This document shows positions 54,935 to 64,000 of a DNA stretch of 64,000 nucleotides, in pieces. The translations under genes and the position numbers were made by a program. How positions within the stretch are numbered: position 1 is the stretch's first letter; each line of letters starts with the position of its first letter. Under the pieces are notes generated by a model. The model was given only the letters and a program-made list of their open reading frames with translations. It searched no databases and was not told the origin of the DNA. This DNA is from Dictyophora rubrovolvata (lineage: Eukaryota; Basidiomycota; Agaricomycetes; Phallales; Phallaceae): assembly GCA_029959195.1 (NCBI GenBank), contig CP114121.1, positions 2,542,001 through 2,606,000 of the forward strand, read 5' to 3'.

Positions 54935-55723
54935 ATGTTCCGAAGATTCCCTAATCCCATGATATGTCCCTCAGAGCTTGAATTCACTTTTGCAACTACC
55001 CAAAACCCACGTCCAAAACATTTTTTTTATCCCAAAAACATTGATACAAAAGATATGTCCTCACTCCAGATTCGCTCTTCTCATTCCCTGCCGTCCTTTC
55101 ACGCTCCTTCTATCAATGACTCTGATTGTTTTCGTTTTGTCCCTCCTACTCCTGATGTCAATCTCTGTGATTTGGACACTCAGTACTATGTCTACTTCAC
55201 ATCCTATGCGCACCTCAACCTCGATCCCTCCACTTTATTACCACTATACCCGAACCCCATTATTATCGGTCGACATAAAGCTTCGGATCTGATCTCATAT
55301 TCAGATGCGGGCAATAAGAAGGTTTCTTTTGGAACACAATTATGGTTAGAAGGATATGAAGAATGGTTCGTTGTGGTGAATATGTACACAATTCACATAG
55401 GTCTACTGGACACGGTTACTAGGATATGGGCTACTGCTGAACACAGACATGCATTCTGGCACATTGTATTTGATGTCCCTTGTTCATGGATCCGTCGTCG
55501 ATATCAGCACATGCCAGAACCTGAATTTTTCCTTCCTTTCTATGATTCTGGTACTCCACAATTTCCCATGACTCCAAAACCTCCTATCTCCACCTTTGAT
55601 CCTCCCACCGAACCTTCATCACCTTCTTTTCGTCCTACGACTCCTGTTTCTACTGTCCCCAAGCTACATCGGCTTCGGAAATTCTGTTTGGCTATATTTA
55701 AGACATCTGGGATAACGCTATAG
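54935..55723 (+). CDS. Unrecognised ORF in the transposon nest (262 codons)
   Basis: I do not recognise it. An uninterrupted frame; a likely start is the Met in DMSSLQIRSSHSLPSF, with upstream residues possibly noncoding. It has aromatic-rich blocks (QYYVYFTSYAHLNLDPSTLL, TQLWLEGYEEWFVVVNMYT, HAFWHIVFDVPCSWIRRR) and a Pro/Ser/Thr-rich tail. The next ORF at 55867 shows a similar layout, for example VDRSTLWP against LDPSTLLP and WWFIFHRPLL against FWHIVFDVP, hinting at distant relationship. Position between LTR-like repeats and an integrase fragment suggests a passenger or accessory gene of a retroelement, but this is inference. Confidence 0.4.
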   Translation: MFRRFPNPMICPSELEFTFATTQNPRPKHFFYPKNIDTKDMSSLQIRSSHSLPSFHAPSINDSDCFRFVPPTPDVNLCDLDTQYYVYFTSYAHLNLDPSTLLPLYPNPIIIGRHKASDLISYSDAGNKKVSFGTQLWLEGYEEWFVVVNMYTIHIGLLDTVTRIWATAEHRHAFWHIVFDVPCSWIRRRYQHMPEPEFFLPFYDSGTPQFPMTPKPPISTFDPPTEPSSPSFRPTTPVSTVPKLHRLRKFCLAIFKTSGITL

Positions 55724-55866
55724 GAAGTACTTCATTTGAATAATCAGGACTAATTAAAACAAAAAACAAGGACTTCTTTATTTTTTTATTCCCCTCTTTT
55801 GTTGTCTCGTTTCTTTTCTTTCGGAGTCTAAATTAATTCCACCCTTTCTTATCCTTCTCTTCCATC

Positions 55867-56454
55867 ATGAGCCTCGTACAACCTCTTGGCTACGAATCAC
55901 TTGCCCCCACTTCCTTCCTTCCTTACCCCTTTTATCCTTTCACAGGGATAACTTTGGACGAACGATATGCCAAATTTGAATCAACAATATGGATTTATCG
56001 CATCTCTGGTACAAATATCGAGGTAGACAGAAGTACGTTATGGCCGCATTCTCTAGTCCCCATTCAAGAATACCAGGTACCCTATGAGAAACTGGAATTC
56101 CCAGAGAATCCAAAAGTGAATGAAATAATCCATATTAACATACTCGCTCGTTCATATGAATTGGTTTGGATTTGCCAGTTTCATCGTAGCAAACAACCTG
56201 TTTGGTGGTTCATATTCCATCGACCACTTCTTTATCATGATGAATTTCTTTTCATAGATGCTCCCACTAATGCGATTGACAATCATCCTGCCCCTGACTA
56301 CTGTCCGCTAGAGGTTGATACTTCCCAACTGCTTCCCGAGTACCTTGAGCAGAGACCTTTAGTTCCGTACGATTGGAGCTCTTTAACAAGAGTTCAACAA
56401 CGAAATACACGGATACATATGGCAGTGGCAAACGCACATCGTTTCCGAGGTTAA
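55867..56454 (+). CDS. Unrecognised ORF in the transposon nest (195 codons)
   Basis: Uninterrupted frame from an ATG (MSLVQPLGYESLAPTSFLPY). Blocks: AKFESTIWIYRISGTNIEVD, SYELVWICQFHRSKQPVWWF and TSQLLPEYLEQRPLVPYDWS. No signal peptide, membrane helix or known motif. Possible relative of the preceding ORF. It could be a host gene stranded among transposons or a retroelement-borne gene. Confidence 0.4.
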   Translation: MSLVQPLGYESLAPTSFLPYPFYPFTGITLDERYAKFESTIWIYRISGTNIEVDRSTLWPHSLVPIQEYQVPYEKLEFPENPKVNEIIHINILARSYELVWICQFHRSKQPVWWFIFHRPLLYHDEFLFIDAPTNAIDNHPAPDYCPLEVDTSQLLPEYLEQRPLVPYDWSSLTRVQQRNTRIHMAVANAHRFRG

Positions 56455-57119
56455 AGGAAGGAGATGAAGATTGAAATCTGAGGCTGTGAAGTGCTTATCG
56501 ATGGTGATGTCTATTTTTGGAAAAATTAGTAAGGATGAATAAAATGACCTCCTATTCTCATCGTTTCCTTTCTTGTTTGCTCCTTTTTCTTTCCTTTTGT
56601 ACTTGTATTGATTCTAAATCCATTCTTTTGTGTTGCTCCTTTCTTTCTTTTTGTTTTGTCATCGCCTTGAAATTCTTTTGTTTGCTCTTTATAATAGTAT
56701 AGTCTCACTGACTCATATGCCCCTTTTTTTTATTTACTTGCTTTTCTCTTTGTTTCTTTTCTTCCTTATTACAAATCCGGCTCACAATTACTAATTGTGT
56801 TGCCACTCAAAGCCCAAAAACATTCTTATTGTTCCAAAACGTATAAATACTGCATGTAAATACCTGTAACAGCAGTAATACCTACATTGGTTTGACTCAA
56901 GTTTAAGTTTGTGGTTTTTGTTTAGTGTTTTTGGTTTTGCCTCTTGTCTATCTCTACGCTCACGTCTTTACCTTTGGAAAACTCTGAGACTGTACATTTC
57001 AGAGTATAAACTTGCAATCTGAGTTATCGCGATTATTGTACTTTGCCTCACAAGCAACCCTTGATTTGTTAACAGTAACTGTCTTTTGGTTGTTGTTGTT
57101 TGTTGTTGTTTCCATCACC

Positions 57120-58329
57120 TCCCCCTTTTTATTTCGCACTAAGCAGCACCTGGACTCGCTCCGTGGAGATTGACTACCTCACTCATTCTTTTCTTGTGTA
57201 TTTCACTAGGCGTATTATTTTTCCTTTTGCGCATAGTGAAGCTTACAACGGCTTTACCAATATTTTGGTTATTGTTGACCGACTTTCCAAACAAGCGATA
57301 TTCATTCCGACTCACAACACCATCTCTGCGTCCAAACTTGCAAAATTGTTTGTCATTCATGTCTTCTCCAAACACGGTGTCCCTTCACATGTAACCTCTG
57401 ACCGAGGTTCCGAATTTGTCTCCTGTTTCTTCCGCTCTTTGGGAACTGTGTTGGACATGAAGCTACATTTTACATCGGGTTACCACCCCGAAGGTGATGG
57501 TCAAACCGAGCATACTAATCAAACTTTGGAACAGTATATTCGCGTCTATTGCAACTATCAATAAGACAACTGGTCCGATCTTCTACCGCTCGCCGAATTC
57601 GCTTATAATAATGCTCCTTCCGCTACTACCGGTATATCACCTTTCTTTGCTAACAAAAATTACCACCCGAATATATCCGCTCATCTTGACCGAGAATTAA
57701 CTTCGGCTGATACCCATACATTTGTAACTGACTTAGATGAACTTCATGAAGAACTAAAGAAGCAAATCTCTGAGGCCCAGCATCATTACCTAACATCCGC
57801 TGATTCCCGAAGAACAGCTTCACCAAACATTGAAATTGGTTCAAAAGTCTTTGTCAAAGCAAAATTCATCTCGATGACCAGACCTTCCAAGAAGCTCGCT
57901 GAGAAATACCTTGGTCCTTATGAAGTTATAGCACAACCTGGATCTCTCTCGTACACGCTCAAATTACCAAACCACATGCGAGCAATACACCCTGTCTTCC
58001 ATGTTTCTATGCTAGAACCGCATTTCCTGAACACTATTCCGAACTGAGATCAACCTCCACCACCCGCTGTGGAGATTGATGGTGAACTCGAGTATGAGAT
58101 TGCCGAAATTCTAGATTCTAAATTGGACCGAAGATGCTGCATTCAACTACACTACTATGTAAGGTGGTTAGGCTACAAAGGTACCGATGAAGAATACTCT
58201 TGGGTTAACGCATCAGATGTTGTTAATGCACCCGATGTTGTTGAACTCTACCATACCAAGTACCCCGATAAACCCAGACCTGACCCAAAATTCTTTAAGT
58301 CATCCGATAAACTCAGTACTTCCGAATAA
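57120..58329 (+). mobile_element. Ty3/Gypsy chromovirus fragment (integrase and chromodomain)
   Basis: Fossil of the 3' part of a Ty3/Gypsy pol gene. Recognisable parts, in order: integrase core (ILVIVDRLSKQAIFIPTHNT, TSDRGSEFVSCFFRSL, GYHPEGDGQTEHTNQTLEQY), the integrase C-terminal region (HPVFHVSMLEPHF) and a chromodomain (YEIAEILDSKLDRR, YYVRWLGYKGTDEEYSWVNA). Protease, reverse transcriptase and RNase H are not present here. The copy is broken, with a small number of breaks, and looks moderately old. Confidence 0.85.
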
Positions 58330-58495
58330 TTTCTTTATTTCTTTTCCGTTTTCTGTTTCTCTCTTTCTGATAAAAACTCCATTATTCCGATCATTCTCCC
58401 AATATTCTCTTTCACTTTAAAAATTCTCACAAAATTAAAAAGAAAAGAAAAAACAATTAAATTCTTGGGTATATACGTAGTATAGTACTTTTTCT

Positions 58496-59769
58496 CTACT
58501 CCAAAGTATCCATCTCATCCTCCCCAAACAACTCTTTCTCCGCTTCACCCTCTGCATCTTTGTTCTTTCCCGCTTCCGTTTCTGCTTCCTTCTCTTTTTC
58601 TATTGCAGCTGCTATTATTCTATCGGCCTGCAATCCGTCTAATTCATCTATGGACAGTCTTGCTGTCTGTTCCAACTCCGACTCCAACCCGCTCTCTGAC
58701 CCTGATAAATCCCACCCAAAGAACATCTTCGGACTTATGTCAAGCTGGCCCTTGTTCACCACGAAGTATTCCAACTCTTGAAAGGCCTCAACCAAGACCC
58801 GGTTTAACTCGATACCTTTGCCTGCTAAATAATTTTGACACCTTAAATCATCCCAAATTTCGCCAAGCCTTTTATCGACTTGTAAACTGAGGCCTTGAAT
58901 AACCTCAACTATGGCTTGGGTGCTTGACAACACTGATGAAACTGAAGATGGGGACTGACAACACCTCTTTGAGGGACCCAGTTCCTGATATTCTTGATCG
59001 GAGAAATCTTCAATTTCTTCGACCTCTTCTTCGACCCTCTTCCTCTTGTTTGAGGGCTCCATTCTACTTGCTCCTTTTTTATTTGTGGACTCGGTTCCAC
59101 TGGTCCACCTACACCACTTTTTCTGTGCCACACATGTATTGCACATGTGTCCCTTTGAGTGTTTCGGCCCAACTTTGTAAGGCCAACCACCCCCACGACC
59201 AACTAAACAGCTGTCACACCACTCATTATCAGGCAACGGCTCACCCTTAATTGAATCAGGGTCGATGGGATTGCATTTTCTTTTTTCAATGACACCCTCC
59301 GAATTGTTGTCGACAGTGGCCTTGAAATATCATCAATCAAAGTCATTCTTTTAATCTAGGACACTTACCGGTATCTTAGCCGCTGTCCTCGCCTTCCGCC
59401 GAACTTCCTTTTCATGTTTGGCACCCTGTTCAGCATGCCGCTGTTCCTCTAAACTGGCTTGCACCATCATGGACTGCCACTGTTCGACTTCTGTCAGTGG
59501 TTGTCCTGTGGCAATTTCGTTAAGCCGACGTACTTGCCCATCTCGACCCCGCGCAGCCTCTGCTGTCGCTTCTCGTTCCCACTGTTCCCTCATTCTCTGC
59601 CAGTGCAGCTCTTTCTCAGCTTTCCGCTGGGCATCCTCCCTTGCTTTTCTCTCTCGCTCTTGCTTTTCTCTCTCGCTCTTGCTTTTCTCTCTCGCTCTTG
59701 CTTTTCTCTCTCGCTCTTGCTTCTCCCGCTCCTCCCGTAGTTTCTTCTCTCGTTCCTCCCACTCTCTCC
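58496..59769 (-). CDS. Cys-rich and coiled-coil ORF antisense to the Gypsy fragment
   Basis: I do not recognise the function. Two minus-strand pieces look like exons of one gene. The first (about 59769-59370) is a Lys/Arg/Glu coiled coil with REREKQE-type repeats, then MREQWEREATAEAARGRDGQ. The second (about 59320-58496) has LPDNEWCDSCLVGRGGGWPY followed by KGHMCNTCVAQKKWCRW, a Cys-rich zinc-binding-like module. An acidic region (EEEVEEIEDFSDQE) and a helical C-terminus ending EDEMDTLE follow. Similar Cys-plus-coiled-coil ORFs are often multicopy near transposons in agaricomycetes, to my recollection. It is cut on its 5' side by the LTR-like repeat at 59770. Transposon-borne or host origin is undecided. 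Confidence 0.45.
59641..59728 (+). repeat. 20-bp minisatellite encoding EREKQER-type coiled coil
   Basis: Four to five tandem units of ttgcttttctctctcgctct. On the minus strand they fall inside the coiled coil of the Cys-rich ORF. Confidence 0.85.
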
Positions 59770-60175
59770 TGTCAGGGCTACTCTCTCAGACTAGAGGGAG
59801 GGGATCCTAAGCAAGATATATTCTAGGAATAATACTAACTCACCTAGAGAGAGGGGATCCTAAGAGAACAAACTTAGGGATCCCTCCTCTAGGGCTACTA
59901 ACTATATACTATGAAAAACGGTGAAGGCCACACGCGGCCTTCGGTTCATGGACTGGGCGCAGATACGTGCCGGTCCTGGACTTTTATCCAGGGCCTAGGC
60001 CATGGCTCTGATGAGAACGGGTGCTCAGTGCCCGTTGAAGGAAAAATGGGAATATGGAAGGAGAGGGAAATGCAAGAGATGGGATAGAATACGAGAAATA
60101 TGGAAATAAATAAAATAGACCAGAACCAAAGATAAATGTAGAAAAATAAGGGGACAATGCTAGTGTACCCTGACA
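59770..60175 (+). mobile_element. LTR-like 406-bp repeat, copy 2
   Basis: Same ends (TGTCAGGGCTACT ... CCCTGACA) and layout as copy 1 at 54470. It sits directly against the 5' part of the Cys-rich ORF. No obvious target duplication. Confidence 0.65.
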
Positions 60176-61615
60176 ACGCCCACTCAATCTACTACCAATA
60201 ATGGCACAAAAGCAATGGGCATGGGGATAAATGAGGCTTCAAATAATGGCAACATATTGGATGCATGTTAAGTACTGATTCTCGGGTATCGGTGACAAAT
60301 GTATAAACATTAATAATCATATTTAATGATAATACAAACGTCACCATAATGTCGTAGAGTGCGGTCTCAACCTGAGTGGGTTGTACCATGACAGTCCTCT
60401 GGATGTTGGCTCTACTTGTCTTGACGTCATTCGGGATCTTCAAGTTATCGGAGAATATCATTGAGCCAAAGCTCTAGGAAGTCTAAAATGATCTGGAAGA
60501 ATAGATCATCGACTAGAAAGCAGAAGAACAAGAGATGGAAGAGGTAGTGGATCCAATGCTGGAACAGCGTTGTCACTACGGACGGTTTGGATTTAAAGCA
60601 TTTGGAAATGACGGAAGCGCTATTGGGAAATGAAGACTATATTGAGATATCAAACTAGGTTTGATATTAAGTCTGAAGAGAAGTCTAGCTACGAAGTATA
60701 GAAGGCTTTATATACAAGTATGCTAGAGGTTTGGATCTCAGTTTGAAATAGATAACGAACTTGAGAACATATATATGTCATAACATTTCATGAGTATCAT
60801 GAGTGTATGCAGGGTCGGTTTGCCATGTGGCAAACATGAGGCAACAAGAACAAAAGGGAAAACACATACAAGGACCTACAACCATCATAGATGATCTCAT
60901 ACGCGGTTTGGAACTAGAATATAGACCAAAGGTCTATCCATGGCTTACTGTAAGTCTTAGGAGGACGACGGTGTCTAGGACTTCGTGAAAACAGTGATGA
61001 AGTCTGATAAGACTTCCGGTCATAGCATCTGCGAAGTGATTGTGATAAGATAACATTTAAGTACAATAAGATAAGGGAATGTGATAAGAACTCCGTATTG
61101 CTAGTGATGTCATGAATCAGATCATGACAATGCAGGATTACTCAGTTTGGACGAAATGCTGGATGTTGATATAGACATGGAATTGGCAGAGATGACAACT
61201 GGCAACCTCATCGGCCATGCGAATATCAAACCCAGCAATGACGCCAGACTTAATGTCAAGGACTTGGAGGAAGTGCTTGTGGAAATGGCTGGGCTGAACT
61301 GAAGCACCAGTAAACCAACACTGGAGGGCAAGTGTAAGGGAATTGACTCCTACAAGAGCCTTGGCCCTCCCCTTATTAGTTAATCATTCTTATCCAATTC
61401 TCCTTACTTAACTTTCCCTTCCTTTCTTCATCTTTCTTTTCTCTATTACTTAATCATTGGGTCTCAAAAGATATATAAAGCAAGTGTTTTTGTATCTAGT
61501 TCCAGCAGTTTTCAATTAATGAGACTTTCATACACTCTGTTTATTGAACATCTTTGTCTATTTTGAAAGCTTGTGTAGTCTACATCATGAAGACTTCACA
61601 AAAAGAAGGGGACGA
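60176..61615. other. Degraded sequence upstream of an LTR
   Basis: No recognisable protein motif. The stretch is directly followed by a purine-rich tract (aaaagaaggggacga, about 61599-61613) and an LTR, so it is probably decayed internal retroelement sequence. Confidence 0.4.
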
Positions 61616-62727
61616 TGTGTCACACCCCGCTGTTGAGGGTGCAAACAAGCCAGAAGGAAAAACGTCATGATGAGTGTATTTTATTGGCACTAAGAAAATC
61701 ATTATTTCTCTTCTCCCCATACTCTGCATCACCTTCTCCTGCTCAAACTTCGCTCAAACACTCATTATTTCTATGAATTCGACTGTGGAAATTATACACT
61801 GGATTTATTATTATTTAATCATGTCAAAATGCCACTTTCCGGGCCGGTTTTTCCATCGATCAAGGTATCTCATAGCCTTGGCACAGCCCCCTCCTCAAGC
61901 CACATACTACCAATTAGACACCCTGTCTTGGCTTCCACAAGGCACAGAACCTCTTATATGCTTATTCATCGAGACTAATACATTACAAATAATGTGTTCG
62001 AACCAACACTCCAGCTCTAAACAATATCCTGGCTTAATTAATCATATTTTGTTTTGGCTGTCCTTGTTCCTGTTCCCAATCCTTTTTCCTCGGTTTTTCT
62101 TCATTTCCTTGCATTCCCATCTTGATCTATATTCCATATCCTTACATTTTGTTTTGTTTTATTCTAATTTCCATTGCGCAATGCTCTCCCTTCGTCTCCA
62201 TTTGTCTTTTCCTTGTTTTATTTTCATGTTTCTTATGTCTTCTTCAAATTCACACTTAAGTAGAAGTTCCGATTTAGTGTCGGAAATTTCACTGTAAAAG
62301 CATATATAAACTCGTCATTTAGACGAAGAATAAACCAGTATTGCACTCCCCAGTATTTTCCAGAGAGAAAATAAGTTTCTAAGTCACTTTATTGGTGATT
62401 TTCGAAGCTACACTTAGGAGACAGAGACCTCTTGATTCATCTGTCATTGCTCACTTAATTTTGTTCTTTTCAATGTCAAACAACCTCATACTCAACTGCT
62501 ATTATCTTATATCATTTCACTCTACACTCTAAACACAGATTTGGTTCCCTGAAGATCTTCTGTTTATCTCCTGCACACTTGCATCACCGTGTCAGACATT
62601 GCAACCACATGACCTGAAGTTAACAAACACGCACAGTGAGGGCACAACTCAAGAGCAAGTTGAAGCCTACCATTTATCCCTCACACTAACATTGCCAGAC
62701 TTTGTATGTGCATTCCAGCATATAACA
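61616..62727 (+). mobile_element. Probable LTR (3' LTR or remnant)
   Basis: Begins TGTCACACCCCGCTGTTGAG after a purine-rich tract, the usual boundary between internal sequence and a 3' LTR. A TATA-like catatataaa (about 62298) and an aataaa signal (about 62330) fit U3/R elements. The right boundary is uncertain; another repeat begins near 62728. The 207-codon open frame inside is not taken as a gene. The family is probably Ty3/Gypsy. Confidence 0.5.
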
Positions 62728-63107
62728 CCCTCTAGGTGAGTTAGTATTTTTCCCAAAAATATATTTTACTTAGGATCCCCTCCCTCTAGTCTGAGTGAGT
62801 AGCCTTGACAGATCCCTCCTCTAGGGCTACTAACTGTATACTATGAAAAATGGCGAAGGTCGTATGTGACCCTCAGTTCTTGGACTGGGTGCGCATACAC
62901 ACCAGTCCCGGGTTTTAGCTGGGGCCTACACCATGGCACTGATGGGAATGGGCACTCAGCACCCATTGAAAGGAGAAATGGGAATACAAGGAAAATGGGG
63001 AGTGCAAGAAATGGGATAAGATACAAGAAACATGAAGATAAATAAAATAAACAGGAACCAATGATGGACATAGGGAAATAAGGGGATGGCACTAGCATAC
63101 CCTCACA
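62728..63107 (+). mobile_element. LTR-like repeat, copy 3 (rearranged)
   Basis: From about 62812 it matches the 3' three-quarters of the LTR-like repeat and ends CCCTCACA. The first part (about 62728-62811) is the inverse complement of the repeat's own 5' end. It is an internally inverted copy, more diverged than copies 1 and 2. Confidence 0.6.
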
Positions 63108-63573
63108 GGACCTTGACAAAGTTCAGTATTATATGTTCAAGCATGTCCACTGTACTGTTGTCAAGGTGTTCATCAATGTCAATGCAAAATTATACATTAT
63201 TAGGGTGAAAATAGTCAGCATCTCAATTACCAAGGGCTCTCCTACTCCTATGCCCAGTGCAGACAAGAGGAGAATGAGCAACGGACTGCTAAAGAGAGTA
63301 CTGGGAAGAAGAGAAGACTTTATTGAAATTGTAACATATTCATAGAGTACATGCAATTGTTGTTGGAATGGTGTACATTGAATGTATTTTTGGTATGGCT
63401 AAGTTTGAATCCTCACTCGCAGGACTGTTGGCCATGCAAGGTGTTTGGTGCACGCGGCGCCTCTAGTAACTCTACTTGTGGACTCCCCTGCACCAGCCTT
63501 GGCAGCCCACTTAGCCGAATGCGACCAACTCACCGCGCTCTGCCCGTAGAGCCCTAGCATTGCATGCAAGGGA
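63108..63573. other. Region between transposon nest and duplicated gene
   Basis: No gene supported. A 70-75 codon frame on each strand near 63130-63350 lacks motifs. Confidence 0.45.
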
Positions 63574-64000
63574 AATTGGCGAAAACATTTTTTTACTTGG
63601 CGGGTGCCGACAAGCGCATCAAGCTCATATTAACGTCTGCTGTCTCCTGCCACCACCACCTTTTTCACATTTCTCAAAAAAAATCTGTTCTTTCTGGACT
63701 TTTATCTGTTCACTAATGAACCCCCTGTATCCTTTGCGTCGACTTAGTCTCAAATCCTCCATTCTTCTATCTCTCGCTCTCGTCTTCTCTGTTTTTGTTT
63801 TGCATCATTCTGCGCATGGCTTGCCACGATTATTTGTTATTACACCGTTTTCGTCTAACCCTATACGGATAGGTTTACCACAATATAGGGACATCTACGA
63901 GATGGAGAGGACGTTGCCGCAACACAATTTGACCCTAGCATTTCCGGAGGGACGGACGGGGAGATATGTGCGTTTTGCCAATCAGATCGCAATGTTAGGC
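63574..64000 (+). repeat. Recent duplication, right copy
   Basis: Matches 51904-52340 with few substitutions through leader and first exon and runs off the window end, so its true length is unknown. Confidence 0.9.
63716..64000 (+). CDS. O-fucosyltransferase-like gene, second copy, 3' partial
   Basis: The first exon of a second copy of the 52056 gene. The start MNPLYPLRRLSLKSSILLSL is unchanged. Within the visible 95 codons I see one clear replacement, His to Asp in QYRHIYEMERT, plus silent changes. The frame is open to the window edge at the AMLG position. Whether the rest is intact cannot be seen. Confidence 0.8.
   Translation, partial: MNPLYPLRRLSLKSSILLSLALVFSVFVLHHSAHGLPRLFVITPFSSNPIRIGLPQYRDIYEMERTLPQHNLTLAFPEGRTGRYVRFANQIAMLG

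Noticed and set aside
61674-62297. 207-codon open frame
   Set aside because: It lies inside an LTR, is hydrophobic and of low complexity, and shows no domain.
1-64000. tRNA or rRNA genes
   Set aside because: No stretch with paired A and B boxes and a foldable cloverleaf was found by eye. The B-box-like sequence at 14738 lies in a mobile element.

Overview
The window looks like a chromosome segment of an agaricomycete (mushroom-forming basidiomycete). Genes are cut by many short GT-AG introns of about 45-70 bp. Several promoters have a TATA box 50-105 bp before the start codon. The gene families are typical of that group: a BCS1-like AAA ATPase with a long tail, an ABCG half-transporter, an OPT transporter, a DHA2-type MFS transporter, a non-heme 2-oxoglutarate/Fe(II) oxygenase, a PLC-like phosphodiesterase, a DUF6534-like membrane protein and a class I O-methyltransferase. 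The species cannot be told from the sequence alone.

Layout. 0-2 kb: 3' part of a BCS1-like AAA ATPase with a poly-Asn insert. 2-5 kb: intergenic sequence with short repeats and a LINE remnant. 5-6.2 kb: a six-exon C2H2 zinc-finger gene with a tandem-repeat N-terminus. 6.5-11.2 kb: two of three copies of an unrecognised gene family, named MADN here, with a small two-exon gene between them. 11.3-13 kb: 2OG-Fe(II) oxygenase, minus strand. 14.1-15.3 kb and 25.3-26.3 kb: an inverted segmental duplication carrying a second small gene family, one copy intact and one a pseudogene. Two copies of a hairpin-ended dispersed element lie in and beside the 14-15 kb copy. 16.8-19.8 kb: ABCG transporter. 21.1-22.7 kb: PLC-like phosphodiesterase. 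23.4-24.8 kb: DUF6534-like gene, possibly decayed. 28.6-32.8 kb: OPT transporter. 32.8-36.2 kb: O-methyltransferase interrupted by a complete Tc1 transposon. 36.5-39.8 kb: small membrane protein and MFS transporter. 41 kb: small Cys-rich protein. 43.1-48.1 kb: very large Ser/Pro-rich coiled-coil protein. 49.6-50.8 kb: third MADN copy. 52-53.7 kb: O-fucosyltransferase-like gene. 54.4-63.2 kb: a nest of LTR-element remnants and repeats. 63.6-64 kb: start of a near-identical second copy of the fucosyltransferase-like gene, cut by the window end.

How the parts fit together. The transporters, oxygenase and methyltransferase would suit secondary metabolism or detoxification. No backbone synthase is present and they lie far apart, so a biosynthetic cluster is not supported. 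The most distinctive content is the set of lineage-specific families. The three MADN genes share up to about 250 bp of promoter as well as coding sequence, so they spread by segmental duplication with their regulation attached. The small NKD-motif genes form a second expanding set. Duplication and transposon insertion have clearly shaped this region: a transposon splits the methyltransferase, an inverted duplication surrounds the 14-26 kb block, and the fucosyltransferase-like gene is duplicated around the transposon nest.
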